DNA of 42,805 nt. Origin: Corynebacterium mustelae (GTDB taxonomy: Bacteria > Actinomycetota > Actinomycetes > Mycobacteriales > Mycobacteriaceae). Shown here piece by piece: positions 32,653 through 40,716 of this stretch. A program made the position numbers and the translations under genes. The DNA is taken from contig NZ_CP011544.1 in NCBI RefSeq assembly GCF_001020985.1, forward strand, positions 1-42,805. Direction: 5' to 3'. The first letter of the stretch is position 1. Every line of letters begins with the position of its first letter. The notes under the pieces were generated by a model. That model did no database searches. It was not told where the DNA came from and saw nothing but the letters and a program-made list of their open reading frames with translations.

Positions 32653-32815
32653 GTAGCTTTTCTATGTCTAGTGCGAAGCTCCTGCGCACTGCTGCGACGG
32701 TTTGGGCGATGACCGTGTCTGGGTCTGCTTTCAGGATAAGTTCTGCTTCGTAGCGTTCGGCCGAGGCCAGTTCAGTGAGTGCCTCGGTTAACGATTTCAG
32801 CTTGTTTTCGTTCAT
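32582..32815 (-). CDS. Small early protein, unknown
   Basis: 77 residues, ATG with AAGGT upstream. Helical and acidic (KLKSLTEALTELASAERYEAELILKADP, AAVRRSFALDIEKLLTEMGF). Its last 71 bases run antisense to the end of the DUF4145 gene. No family recognised. Confidence 0.6.
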   Translation of the reverse strand: MNENKLKSLTEALTELASAERYEAELILKADPDTVIAQTVAAVRRSFALDIEKLLTEMGFLDPTTPEKCRQSAEAGT

Positions 32816-32849
32816 GGTTTTCTACCTTTTCTAGACCCTGCAAGTCTTT

Positions 32850-34847
32850 CTAGTCTTTCTTGTAGTAATCGCACTCATAACCATCAGCATCCAACGGCAG
32901 ATTTCTTGGTACCTTGCTAATCCACTCCGGTTTGGATGTCATCAACCGGCACACGGTCTCAACTCGAATACTCGTGGGGGCCTCCACAACAATTTCGTCA
33001 TGCACATGCATAACCGTCCGAAGATTCGCCTCGGCTACAACTGTCAGCGCGTGCGCCAGTAGATCCCTAGCCACCGCCTGAGTGATGTTCTCCACCAGCT
33101 TCCCGCCATATGTTTCAATGCGGGTATAGCGCCGGTTGATGTCGAAACCCATACACGTGATGGAGGGTTTACCGAACCGGTTGGTGCCCATCTGGGGCTG
33201 TGGGTACACGAGGTTCCTACCACTAGGCAGTGTGATGAGCAGCTGGTCTTCCACAACCTGGAGCGTAAGACCGTGCCCGGGCAGGGGAACAGGAAACCCG
33301 GGGGTAGCTATGGCCGCTTTGGCGGCATCCTCCACCCGGTACCATAGATTCACAATGTTGGGGTTAGCAGACCGCCAAGCTTCCACGATGGGCTGCAGTT
33401 CGTCTGGTTTCAACCCCATACGCAGCGCACCCATTGCTTCGAGCGCCCCAGCACCACCCTGGTAGCCACAGGCCAAAACTGCAACTTTTCCTTTTTGCCG
33501 TAGTTCGGCGTTGGGCCCGTGTTTCTCCACGGGCACACCGAACATGCGGGACGCGGTCACACAGTACAAGTCTTTGCCGTCCTGGAACGCCTGTAAAGTA
33601 TGCTCCTCCCCCGCCAGCCAGGCCAACACCCGCGCTTCGATGGCGGAATAGTCAGCAACAATGAAGCGCATCCCATCGGCGGGTATGAACGCCGTCCTAA
33701 TCAACTGAGACAACGTATCCGGAATGCTCCCATACAGCATGCCCATAAGATCCGCATCACCCATGAGGGCGGTTTGCCGAGCATCGTCGAGGTCTTCCAG
33801 ATAGTTACGCGGCAGGTTCTGCACCTGGATCTGCCTTCCCGCCCACCGGCCTGTCCGCCCCGCACCGTAGAACTGCAGCAACCCGTGGGCGCGCTCGTCG
33901 GGGCACACGCCGTTGAGCATCGCTTGGTACTTTTTCACACTCGACCGGGACAGCTCTTGCCGTAGCTCCAGGACGCGTTTCACCGTGCCGGTGGCGTACT
34001 GTAAAGCCTGTTCGACGCTGTTTTTCGTCAGGTCTGGGAGCGCCATACCGTTGTCCCGGAACCAGGCGAGGGCCTGCAAGGGGCTGTTCGGATTCTCCAG
34101 GCCGGTTAGTTCCCGGGCTTCGTCTAGGCATTCTTCTTTATGCACATGGTCGATGTGGATAGCGGCCTCGGCTAGGGTGGTGTCGATCCGTACACCAAGG
34201 TCGTTGATCTGCTGGTCTACCTCGTATTGGTGCCATACCCAGTCGGGCAGGGCGCCTAGATGGGTGAGGTGTTGCCGTAGCTGGTTTTCCACGACGACGT
34301 CTTGGATGTTGTATTTTTTGAAGTCTTCCCACTCTTGCGGGTGGTTAGTGGGCTTGCGCCGTTGCGCGCTTTCTACGGCAAAGAGCTCGGTTTGCTGTTC
34401 CCATGGTTGTTTTTTGTTGGTGGGTTCGCAGAACATCTTGATGAGGTTTTTACCCGTGTCAAGTTTTTGGGCGTCCAGGTCGAGGGCTTTGGCCACGTCT
34501 TTGAGGCTGGCTGGTAGCCCCATTGCGCTGGACCATACGGCGGAGCAGCGCCAGCCTTTTGGTGGGAGGTCGAAGTTCAGGCCGTGGTGGTCTCGTAGGT
34601 GGCGGGATATGCATACTCGTTCGAATTGGGCGTTGAATGCCCACTTGTGCACCATCGGGGAGGTTAACGCCCCGAGGATGTCTTGGGGGATTTTCTCACC
34701 TGATGCCACGTCTATGAGGGTGACGGGGCCGTTGTCGATGCTGTAGGCGAACAGCAGTAGGGTAAAGTCTGGGTCGGCGGCGTATTTGTACACGCCGTGT
34801 GTGATTGGGGTTCCGCTGAAGGTTTCAATGTCTATAGCTAGTTCCAT
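32850..34847 (-). CDS. DNA polymerase I (family A) with 3'-5' exonuclease
   Basis: 665 residues, ATG 34847 with AAGGG upstream. The exonuclease part has AIDIETF (Asp6, Glu8), KWAFNAQFE and YNIQDVVVE. The polymerase part has RWAGRQIQVQNLPR, motif A VADYSAIEARVLAWLAG, motif B RQKGKVAVLACGYQGG and motif C VMHVHDEIVVE. There is no 5' nuclease domain. It is the phage replicative polymerase, flanked by the ssDNA-binding and small early genes as in other DUF2800/DUF2815 modules. Confidence 0.93.
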   Translation of the reverse strand: MELAIDIETFSGTPITHGVYKYAADPDFTLLLFAYSIDNGPVTLIDVASGEKIPQDILGALTSPMVHKWAFNAQFERVCISRHLRDHHGLNFDLPPKGWRCSAVWSSAMGLPASLKDVAKALDLDAQKLDTGKNLIKMFCEPTNKKQPWEQQTELFAVESAQRRKPTNHPQEWEDFKKYNIQDVVVENQLRQHLTHLGALPDWVWHQYEVDQQINDLGVRIDTTLAEAAIHIDHVHKEECLDEARELTGLENPNSPLQALAWFRDNGMALPDLTKNSVEQALQYATGTVKRVLELRQELSRSSVKKYQAMLNGVCPDERAHGLLQFYGAGRTGRWAGRQIQVQNLPRNYLEDLDDARQTALMGDADLMGMLYGSIPDTLSQLIRTAFIPADGMRFIVADYSAIEARVLAWLAGEEHTLQAFQDGKDLYCVTASRMFGVPVEKHGPNAELRQKGKVAVLACGYQGGAGALEAMGALRMGLKPDELQPIVEAWRSANPNIVNLWYRVEDAAKAAIATPGFPVPLPGHGLTLQVVEDQLLITLPSGRNLVYPQPQMGTNRFGKPSITCMGFDINRRYTRIETYGGKLVENITQAVARDLLAHALTVVAEANLRTVMHVHDEIVVEAPTSIRVETVCRLMTSKPEWISKVPRNLPLDADGYECDYYKKD

Positions 34848-34871
34848 GGTGGTTTCCCTTTTTTCCGAACA

Positions 34872-34910
34872 CATCAGCCCCAACAGTTGATAGGCCTGTT
34901 GGGGCTGATG
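34872..34910. other. Long stem-loop before the DNA polymerase gene
   Basis: CATCAGCCCCAACAG (34872-34886) pairs perfectly with CTGTTGGGGCTGATG (34896-34910), 15 bp, loop 9. No U-run follows on either strand. It lies between the ssDNA-binding gene stop and the polymerase start, so it may separate transcript segments of different stability or control polymerase level. Confidence 0.6.
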
Positions 34911-34929
34911 CGGTTAACGGGGACTCGGT

Positions 34930-35523
34930 TTAGGAGAGCATCCCGCCGAGAGAGTTACCGAACCCATCCGTAGCCACCACGCTCGGCGCGGCCTGAATGT
35001 ATTCAGCGAACTCATCCTCAGCGCGCACACCCGCGCCGCCGAGGTTCTCACCGTCGCGGGTTTTCATGATGTTCCCCAGACCTGCGGCCACACCCCGGTT
35101 GCCGTTAACGTTGAATGTGTAGAACTGCAGGCTTACGCGACCGTAGCAGCCGGAGTAGAACTCATTGCGGTCAATGATGGGGGTACCGTCGGGGCCAAGG
35201 ATCTGTGGCTTATAGTCCGCATTAGCGTTTGCGTTGATGAAGTAGTGCCCGGCGTAGACTTCGTCTTCGCGCTCCAGGTCACCGTCCCGCAGGGGGAGCT
35301 TCAGCGAGCCTATTGGTGGGATCTTTCCGTTGAACTTGGCCTTGCCTTCTTCCAGGGCCTCCTTGATCTTCTGCTCGATCAGGGCGAGGGTGCGGGTAGC
35401 CGTCTTCGGGATCAGGATCGAGCAGGAATACTTTTCCTTCTCGGAGCCGTTGATCGAACGGGGTTCCCACACGTTAGCGTAGGAGAAACGAACCTCATCA
35501 GGGGTTACAAGTTTGACAGACAT
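34930..35523 (-). CDS. ssDNA-binding protein, DUF2815 (Enc34/T7 gp2.5-like)
   Basis: 197 residues, ATG with AAAGG upstream. DUF2815 pattern: VRFSYANVWEPRSINGSEKEKYSCSILIPK, KPQILGPDGTPIIDRNEFYSGCYGRVSLQFYTFN, NRGVAAGLGNIMKTRDG. The family has an OB fold and binds single-stranded DNA. The acidic, Gly-rich C-terminus is usual for such proteins and may recruit the polymerase encoded next. Confidence 0.88.
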   Translation of the reverse strand: MSVKLVTPDEVRFSYANVWEPRSINGSEKEKYSCSILIPKTATRTLALIEQKIKEALEEGKAKFNGKIPPIGSLKLPLRDGDLEREDEVYAGHYFINANANADYKPQILGPDGTPIIDRNEFYSGCYGRVSLQFYTFNVNGNRGVAAGLGNIMKTRDGENLGGAGVRAEDEFAEYIQAAPSVVATDGFGNSLGGMLS

Positions 35524-35535
35524 GAATGTACCTTT

Positions 35536-36696
35536 CTAGTTGAGAAATTCTGCGAATTCTTCCGCAGCTGTAGGGATATGAAGTGGCGGCCTCGGGTCGC
35601 TAGCCTCCACCAGGGCGGGCTTACCCGCCGGTTTATGCACCAGATCACCGAGAAGCTCCTCGAACTGCTTCTTGCCGAGCTTCTTCTGCATCGCCGTGAT
35701 GGTGAGAAGCTTCTTTTGGAAAATGTCGGTGAACCCAGCCTCTTCGCAGGCGCTGATGACTGCCTGCTCGTCGGTGTACTTTCGTATGCTTCGACCCTCG
35801 ACCACTTTGAAGCCCGGCCAGTTATGGCCCTGCATGGCCTTTTCCGTCGCGTAGTTGAGAAGCGCTTCGGCGTAGCGTTTCAGATCAGGGATGATCTTCA
35901 GCGCATCGGCTATCTCCTCATCGGTGAGCTCCGGAGGGTCTTTGAACTCCAGCTTTGCTAGCTTTAGGGCGTTTTCCGCCCTAGCCCGGCAGGTGGTTCG
36001 GATTTTGCAGAAGGTGCACCACTCGCCTGCTTTGAATTCCCCGTCGCCGTTTACGGCTAGTTGGGCTTGGGGTACGAGGGTTTCCTGCGCCCAGGTGTTC
36101 AGCTGCTCCACGGTTTGCTCGAAAACCGATATGTTTTCCCGGCGCGGTTGGAAAATCACCATTTTGACGCGTTCGACGTCGTAGAGCATGCCGAGGTCGT
36201 TGAGTGCCCCTAGGGCGTATATTTTCAGCTGGGGGTTTTCCCACGCGTCGACGAGTACGCCTTTCCCGTATTTCAGGTCGATGAGGGTGAGGGTTCCGTC
36301 GGCGATGATGATGCAGTCGGCGGTCCCGAACCCGTCGGGCACGAGATGGGAGAAGTCGACTTTGTGCTCCAAGATTATTTCAGCATCTGTGCTGAGTTTC
36401 TTGGCTTCTTTGTAGGCCTCTAGGACGTAGGTGACGTAGTCGTCGGTGTGTTGGTCCATTTCCGCACTGTCGTATTCGGATTTTGGTTTCCGGGTGCGGG
36501 GTTTGAGGAGTTTGAGTTTCTTTTTTAGTTTGTGTTCGGCTAGTTCGTGGGCGGCGGTTCCTTCCTCTGCGGCGGTTGTTGTGGTGTCGGGTAGTTCGGC
36601 TTCGATGGTTGCCGATGGGGTGCAGTTGAGCCAGCGGTGTGATCCGGATGCGGATAGTACGGCGTGGTCTCGGTCTGCGTGGTGTGTTTCGGTCAT
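35536..36696 (-). CDS. DUF2800 PD-(D/E)XK nuclease
   Basis: 386 residues, ATG overlapping the previous stop by 4 bases. DUF2800 features: SASGSHRWLNCTPSA, AEEGTAAHELAE, FGTADCIIIADGTLTLIDLKYGKG with the PD-D/ExK-type Asp and DLK. Downstream is a Cys cluster (EWCTFCKIRTTCRA) like the Fe-S site of Cas4/AddB nucleases. It is expected to act as a recombination or replication exonuclease; it pairs with the DUF2815 gene in many phages. Confidence 0.88.
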   Translation of the reverse strand: MTETHHADRDHAVLSASGSHRWLNCTPSATIEAELPDTTTTAAEEGTAAHELAEHKLKKKLKLLKPRTRKPKSEYDSAEMDQHTDDYVTYVLEAYKEAKKLSTDAEIILEHKVDFSHLVPDGFGTADCIIIADGTLTLIDLKYGKGVLVDAWENPQLKIYALGALNDLGMLYDVERVKMVIFQPRRENISVFEQTVEQLNTWAQETLVPQAQLAVNGDGEFKAGEWCTFCKIRTTCRARAENALKLAKLEFKDPPELTDEEIADALKIIPDLKRYAEALLNYATEKAMQGHNWPGFKVVEGRSIRKYTDEQAVISACEEAGFTDIFQKKLLTITAMQKKLGKKQFEELLGDLVHKPAGKPALVEASDPRPPLHIPTAAEEFAEFLN

Positions 36697-37184
36697 TGGA
36701 TGATCCCGTCTGCTAGTGCCATGACTTCGGGGTAGCGTTCTGGTGGGATGTCGGATAGTTTGCTGACGCCTAGGTTGGTGAGCATGTTTTTCACCGCGTC
36801 GGCGTGGCCTTGTTTGGCTATGTCGACGAGCCGTGTTCTTACGTCCTCGAAGGTCAGCTCTGGTGCTGTGGGTGTGGGTTCCGGCGTGGGTTTTTCGACT
36901 TCGGCCGGCACGTCGGCCGGCAGGGTTGTTTGTGCTGGCTGTGGCGTGTTTTCGGGTGTCGGGTCTGGTTGAGCCGGCACGGTTGTTTGGGTGGGTTCAG
37001 GTGCCTGTGTCACCACAGGTTCCGGGGCTGGTGGGGTGTTGTACTCCCCCAGGTTTCCGGACGCTTCCGCCCAGTCGAGGGCGACCGTCTCGATAGCGCC
37101 TAGTGCTATATACATATCCGTGAGCCCAGCTTTGACCCTGGCGGCGGCGTTGAGGAAATCTTGTATCTGCGTGGTGGGTGTCAT
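36693..37184 (-). CDS. Early protein with Pro-rich linker, unknown
   Basis: 163 residues, ATG with GGAGG upstream. A short helical N-terminus, a long Pro/Thr/Glu linker (about residues 50-105) and a C-terminal helical domain (LTFEDVRTRLVDIAKQGHAD, NLGVSKLSDIPPERYPEVM). The end resembles a small domain seen in phage single-strand annealing or replication-associated proteins; function not assigned. Confidence 0.7.
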   Translation of the reverse strand: MTPTTQIQDFLNAAARVKAGLTDMYIALGAIETVALDWAEASGNLGEYNTPPAPEPVVTQAPEPTQTTVPAQPDPTPENTPQPAQTTLPADVPAEVEKPTPEPTPTAPELTFEDVRTRLVDIAKQGHADAVKNMLTNLGVSKLSDIPPERYPEVMALADGIIQ

Positions 37185-37186
37185 GG

Positions 37187-37567
37187 CTAGTCCTCCTTAA
37201 AAAACTTGGTGATATCGGTTTGGGCATCGCACTCTATGAACTCTCCGTTGTCCTCCAATTCGAGCCGGATGTTGATTTTCAGGGTTGCGGTTTCTACCGG
37301 GTTGTCGATGTCTACGCTCCTGAAGCAATGCTCGGCAATGGCGCGTATGGAGTCTGCGAGTGGCTCGACTCGGGTTTCCGTGCCCTCTGGCAGCAGCGTG
37401 GATTGGTGTAGTTTCACGAGGTCAAGTTGTTTGATTGCTTCCTCGATAACCTCCGGGTCGACGTCTGGCAGGGTTCCGGATTCCTGCATCTCGGCGATGG
37501 TCATCGGGTCGAGATCATTTGTGAGGTAGTTCTGTGCGATCTCCAGCAGTCGGGTGGTTAGATCCAT
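37187..37567 (-). CDS. Early protein, unknown
   Basis: 126 residues, ATG with AAAGGA upstream. Acidic; helical N-terminal half (DPEVIEEAIKQLDLVKLHQS) and beta-rich C-terminal part (ATLKINIRLELEDNGEFIEC). No family recognised. Confidence 0.68.
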   Translation of the reverse strand: MDLTTRLLEIAQNYLTNDLDPMTIAEMQESGTLPDVDPEVIEEAIKQLDLVKLHQSTLLPEGTETRVEPLADSIRAIAEHCFRSVDIDNPVETATLKINIRLELEDNGEFIECDAQTDITKFFKED

Positions 37568-37587
37568 GGGGTTTGTCCTTTCAGGGG

Positions 37588-37875
37588 TTAGGCTGCGGCC
37601 GTGCCGGTGTCGGTGTTATTCCGACGTCGGCGTAGCAGCGCGAAAATGTTTGTGTAGGGGATCAGTTCGATGTGCTTTTGCCCTGGCTCCCGCACGGGCA
37701 AAGATTGGTTGCAGCCGAAGCGCAACCAGGTGCGTACCTCACCGGTGATGGTGAGGAGGTGGGTAGCCTCATGGGCTCTGGCGGTTTCCGCGAAGCGGAT
37801 ACGTGTATGAAAGTCTGCGTCCCGTGTTGGTAGGTCGAGATTCACGACCTCGTAGCAGGGCGGGATTGGTGTCAT
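37588..37875 (-). CDS. Early protein, unknown
   Basis: 95 residues, ATG overlapping the upstream stop by 4 bases. Beta-rich (YEVVNLDLPTRDADFHTRIR, ATHLLTITGEVRTWLRFG) with a basic C-terminus. No family recognised. Confidence 0.65.
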   Translation of the reverse strand: MTPIPPCYEVVNLDLPTRDADFHTRIRFAETARAHEATHLLTITGEVRTWLRFGCNQSLPVREPGQKHIELIPYTNIFALLRRRRNNTDTGTAAA

Positions 37876-38255
37876 GTTGTCTCCCTACTGGGGATTTTCT
37901 GCAGCTGGTGTATCCGGTTGATCTCCAGGGTCAGTGCATCAATCGCATCCTGCATGGCCGAGATGGTTCGCTGTGGCGCGACCCATTTAGCGGCGATTGC
38001 GGCCAGTTCCATTTGCTTTTCGCGGAGGATAAGGGCGCGTTCGGTGTGCATCAGCTGCACCTGTGTGGGGTGTGGCTGGTGTTTAGCCGGGGGTTGTTTC
38101 TCAGCTAATATGCGTTGCTGAACCCGGGTGAGGGAGCGTTCTGCTTGGTTGAGTTCCTCGTGGTTTTTCGCGGTGAACCCCGAGAGTGTTCTAGCCATTG
38201 CGATGCACCTACTGGCTTTTGCTAGCAGGTCGAGGGGGTTGGGTTTCGTACTCAC
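37872..38255 (-). CDS. Early coiled-coil protein, unknown
   Basis: 127 residues, GTG start (GTGA overlap with the previous stop) after GGGGGA. Almost wholly helical: KNHEELNQAERSLTRVQQRI, ERALILREKQMELAAIAAKW, ALTLEINRIHQLQ. No family recognised; a structural or DNA-associated helper is possible. Confidence 0.65.
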   Translation of the reverse strand: MSTKPNPLDLLAKASRCIAMARTLSGFTAKNHEELNQAERSLTRVQQRILAEKQPPAKHQPHPTQVQLMHTERALILREKQMELAAIAAKWVAPQRTISAMQDAIDALTLEINRIHQLQKIPSRETT

Positions 38256-38743
38256 TCCCCCACCTCCCCCTGTTCTTCGAGGGTGAGACTAAGCGCATCG
38301 GCAAGGTCGGTGTAATCCACCTCGGGGTGTTTTCCCCGGAGCTCATAGAGGGCTTTTTGTGCTTTGGCTTGGCGTTGGTGCCACACCGTGAGCTTCCGCC
38401 CTAGATTCTTTATTTCGATCTGGAGCGTCTTGCGCTCCTCGATAATCTTTGAAAGCGAGTCTTTTTGGTTATTGACCTTTTCCTTGAGTCCTTGGGCGCG
38501 GGATTGTTCGTTTAGACGTTCACGGTTCGCGGCGTCGAGTGCGTGCCCTAGGTTTCGTATGAGTTGGTCGCGTGCCTGGATGTTCCGGCTGGCGATGGTG
38601 ATCAGTAGGTCTTGCTGTTGCTGTGCCTCGTCCCACCGTGGGGGCGAGTTGGTTTCAGCTAGTGTGTAACCGTTGCTTTTTGCGGCGTCCCGAATGTATT
38701 CGGGCAGGTCACACACTAGTTGGTGAATGAGGTAGTCGTTCAT
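38252..38743 (-). CDS. Early coiled-coil protein, unknown
   Basis: 163 residues, ATG with TAGGGA upstream. Long coiled coil from about residue 40 to 130 (ARDQLIRNLGHALDAANRER, KVNNQKDSLSKIIEERKTLQ). No family recognised. It and the next gene are translationally coupled. Confidence 0.68.
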   Translation of the reverse strand: MNDYLIHQLVCDLPEYIRDAAKSNGYTLAETNSPPRWDEAQQQQDLLITIASRNIQARDQLIRNLGHALDAANRERLNEQSRAQGLKEKVNNQKDSLSKIIEERKTLQIEIKNLGRKLTVWHQRQAKAQKALYELRGKHPEVDYTDLADALSLTLEEQGEVGE

Positions 38744-38752
38744 GGTGTTTCC

Positions 38753-38989
38753 CTATTTTTTTGGTGTGTGGTGGGGCTGCCCGGGTGCAGCGGTTCCGCT
38801 CCCCCTGTTCGAGAGCTGGGGTTCATGGCGGCGCTTGTACCCCGCTGGTGACTGTTCCGGCGGGGCGTCACACCCGGGTGGCCTCGTGGCATGCCCAGGG
38901 GTTGCACCCGGGGGTTGCATAACTGGAAAATGCACATGCCCTTTTTCGGCCAATCTGTTTTCCGTACCTTGGCCGTGAAGGTTCTTCAT
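38753..38989 (-). CDS. Possible small Pro/Gly/His-rich protein
   Basis: 78 residues from ATG 38989 with a strong AAGGGGGG eight bases upstream. Composition is low in complexity (GHVHFPVMQPPGATPGHATR, SNRGSGTAAPGQPHHTPKK) and no fold or family is seen. The ribosome site and the end 9 bases before the next gene favour a real gene; the composition argues against it. Confidence 0.35.
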   Translation of the reverse strand: MKNLHGQGTENRLAEKGHVHFPVMQPPGATPGHATRPPGCDAPPEQSPAGYKRRHEPQLSNRGSGTAAPGQPHHTPKK

Positions 38990-39315
38990 TTGTACTGCCC
39001 CCCTTGTTTTGCCTCCCGCGTGCCACTGCGGGGTTCCTGCCCAGTACGGTGGTGGGCTTGCGGGGTCGTGGCGCACTCACGTGGTGCGCTCTCCCGCCAG
39101 TATTTTTCCTTTGAGGGGCGTTTCACTATCGAGTTTTCAAAAAGCGCGCCCACCCGAGTTCCGCCCAGACGTTTTACTGTGGGGTGGTTCTTGGGGGCTG
39201 TGTGCCTGGGTGGGGAGTCGAACCCCACGCATGTGTGTTCCCGGCCGGGGCAGGCCGCACCAGGGTTTACCGCTGGCGCTCCGGCATTAATTGCGCTAAA
39301 TGCTTTTTCGCGTGT
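38990..39315 (-). other. Noncoding stretch with stem-loops
   Basis: About 326 bases with no supported gene. Contains the tRNA-like element at 39203-39255, a GCGCAC/GTGCGC stem (39071-39076 with 39084-39089) and a 10-bp GGCC-centred palindrome, CCCGGCCGGG, near 39240-39249. It may be a leader or a small-RNA region of the early operon. Confidence 0.45.
39203..39255 (-). other. Second tRNA-like minihelix (T-arm plus 5-bp closing stem)
   Basis: Minus strand: T-arm TGGGG-TTCGACT-CCCCA with a canonical TTCRA loop (39227-39211), extendable to a 6-bp stem. GCCTG (39255-39251) pairs with CAGGC (39208-39204), followed by A, like an acceptor end with discriminator. About 23 bases replace the D and anticodon arms, and no anticodon stem can be formed, so this is not a decoding tRNA. 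Confidence 0.5.
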
Positions 39316-39540
39316 TTACGCAGTCGGATAATGACGGTCAGTAACAACACGTTGACTAGGGTGCATAGAACGATGAAGGCGGTTAGGGGTTCCATGGGTT
39401 CGGGCTTCTTGTCGGATGAGTTGGAGTTCTAGCTCGTTGATGTAGTCGAGGGCTTGTTCTGCTTTGCGGTCGGCATCGGCCACCCACGCGGCGAGGAAGA
39501 TTGTTATGAGGAGCAGTGCGATTGTGAGTAGGAGGGTCAT
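39316..39540 (-). CDS. Small single-span membrane protein
   Basis: 74 residues, ATG, ribosome site weak. One N-terminal hydrophobic segment (LLLTIALLLITIFLAAWV) followed by a charged helical part (DADRKAEQALDYINELELQLIRQ) and a basic end. It may be membrane-anchored with a cytoplasmic coiled coil. No family recognised. Confidence 0.6.
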   Translation of the reverse strand: MTLLLTIALLLITIFLAAWVADADRKAEQALDYINELELQLIRQEARTHGTPNRLHRSMHPSQRVVTDRHYPTA

Positions 39541-39553
39541 GGTCAGTTGCTTT

Positions 39554-39736
39554 CTATGCGGTGTTTTTTGCGGCGAGATTGTCTATGGATTCGCGGCTTA
39601 CTCGGAGTGTGCGTGGCGTGAAGTAGGTGGCCACGAGTTTTCTTTCGTTGATGAGGCGTCGGACGGTTTCTTTGGAGCAGCCCATGTAGTCAGCGGCTGC
39701 GGTTACCGTCAGCCATGGGGGCATTTCGGTTGTCAT
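39554..39736 (-). CDS. Excisionase-like HTH protein
   Basis: 60 residues, ATG with AGGGA upstream. Winged-HTH of the HTH_17/excisionase type: LTVTAAADYMGCSKETVRRLINERKLVA, then RTLRVSRESIDNLAAK. Such proteins bend attachment-site DNA and steer the integrase toward excision. Its position early in the rightmost minus-strand operon matches xis in temperate phages; a DNA-binding regulator is the alternative. Confidence 0.75.
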   Translation of the reverse strand: MTTEMPPWLTVTAAADYMGCSKETVRRLINERKLVATYFTPRTLRVSRESIDNLAAKNTA

Positions 39737-39788
39737 TGGTTATTTCCCTGGTATGAGGAATTGATGGTGGTTGTGGTGGGCGCTTGTC

Positions 39789-40034
39789 TCAAGCAGCTAC
39801 TAGGGGGTCGTTGACGAGGTCGAAGTATCCGCTGATGAAGGTTGGGTCGCCTTGGATGGTGGCGACTTTGAGGGCTACTCGGGGTGTGACTTCTGCCCCG
39901 GCGCGTAGTTGGGTGATGTCGTCTGGGTTTACTCCGATGCAGGCGGCGAGTTGTTCGTCTGTGGTGAGGTTCCGTGATCGCATGATGTGGTCTAGTGCGC
40001 CTGGCCGGAAGCGGTAGCGTGGTGCTTTTTGCAT
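39789..40034 (-). CDS. Cro-like HTH protein
   Basis: 81 residues, ATG 40034 with AAAGGAG upstream. XRE-type HTH: FRPGALDHIMRSRNLTTDEQLAACIGVNPDDITQLRAG. It is the first gene of the leftward early operon, divergent from the repressor across the operator region. This is the cro position of lambda-like switches; it would repress the repressor promoter and early transcription during lytic growth. Confidence 0.8.
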   Translation of the reverse strand: MQKAPRYRFRPGALDHIMRSRNLTTDEQLAACIGVNPDDITQLRAGAEVTPRVALKVATIQGDPTFISGYFDLVNDPLVAA

Positions 40035-40091
40035 GGGGGTTCTCCTTTCGGTTTTTGTGTTTTGTTTTCCGTGTTGCCGTGTTGCAACCTG

Positions 40092-40212
40092 TGACCACAG
40101 TTTGCCAAGAATGACCACAGTGTGCAAAACCTGAAATGGACAACACCCCCACAAGTCACCCCCAACAACGCCGTTAAACTGGTTCTTTACCCTCAGCTTT
40201 ACGTTGACCACA
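40092..40212. promoter_or_regulatory. Immunity-region operators (three TGACCACA copies)
   Basis: TGACCACAGT at 40092-40101 and 40112-40121, 20 bp apart (about two helical turns), and TGACCACA at 40205-40212. The first two lie just upstream of the cro-like gene, where a leftward early promoter is expected. The third lies next to the repressor -10 box. The first copy is part of a CTGTG-AC-CACAG inverted repeat. Confidence 0.65.
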
Positions 40213-40218
40213 AAACGC

Positions 40219-40224
40219 TATACG
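40219..40224 (+). promoter_or_regulatory. Repressor promoter -10 box
   Basis: TATACG lies 9 bases before the repressor ATG at 40234, so the transcript would begin at or next to the start codon (leaderless). The -35 is weak (CTTTAC near 40197-40202). An operator copy lies between the two. Confidence 0.45.
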
Positions 40225-40233
40225 ATGGGGCCC

Positions 40234-40716
40234 ATGGATGTTAAACAATGGTTACAAAACCTGATAGGCACCGACTCCATGCGGAGCGCATCAGCAAAAG
40301 TCGGGTACGCACAAACCACAATCCAACGACAGATGGAAAAAGGTTCCCTATCCCCGGAAATGGTTATCGCACTATGCCGCTCCTATGGACGGTCGCCCAT
40401 AACTGGGCTGATTGAAAACGGCTACATCCATGAGCACGAAACTGACGGCATCGGTATTGAGTATGCTTTGCGAAAAGCAACCAACCAGCAAATACTTGAC
40501 GAAATACTCAAACGCTCCGACCCCGAAGCGCGGTTGCTTTTCACAAACGACGCCGACCCGAACGTGATCGACCTCGCCGAAGGCCCGGTCGAATTCAACC
40601 CGGCGAGCGTCACCCACATCGACGACCTGTCTCATGTAAGAGGTAGCCGCTATGCTGCTGATAGGAGGATGAGAGAACCACAAGAAGGAGACGATGATTA
40701 CGGATCAGGAGCCTAA
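40234..40716 (+). CDS. Immunity repressor, HTH
   Basis: About 160 residues. ATG 40234 is taken as a leaderless start; ATG 40225 is the alternative. N-terminal HTH: MDVKQWLQNLIGTDSMRSASAKVGYAQTTIQ, then EMVIALCRSYGRSPITGLIENGYI. The C-terminal half is acidic with no peptidase signature, so it is not a LexA/CI-type self-cleaving repressor. The following gene encodes an ImmA/IrrE-type protease, as in ICEBs1 ImmR/ImmA. It should maintain lysogeny by binding the TGACCACA operators. Confidence 0.78.
   Translation: MDVKQWLQNLIGTDSMRSASAKVGYAQTTIQRQMEKGSLSPEMVIALCRSYGRSPITGLIENGYIHEHETDGIGIEYALRKATNQQILDEILKRSDPEARLLFTNDADPNVIDLAEGPVEFNPASVTHIDDLSHVRGSRYAADRRMREPQEGDDDYGSGA

Noticed and set aside
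39203..39290. Complete tRNA with GCCGGAG as 5' acceptor
   Set aside because: A D-arm-like CCAG/CTGG hairpin exists, but the acceptor has two mismatches, no anticodon stem forms and the variable part is too long.
39733..40152. 139-residue minus-strand frame overlapping the cro-like gene
   Set aside because: His/Arg/Thr/Pro-rich frame shadow of the HTH gene, which has a good ribosome site and motif.
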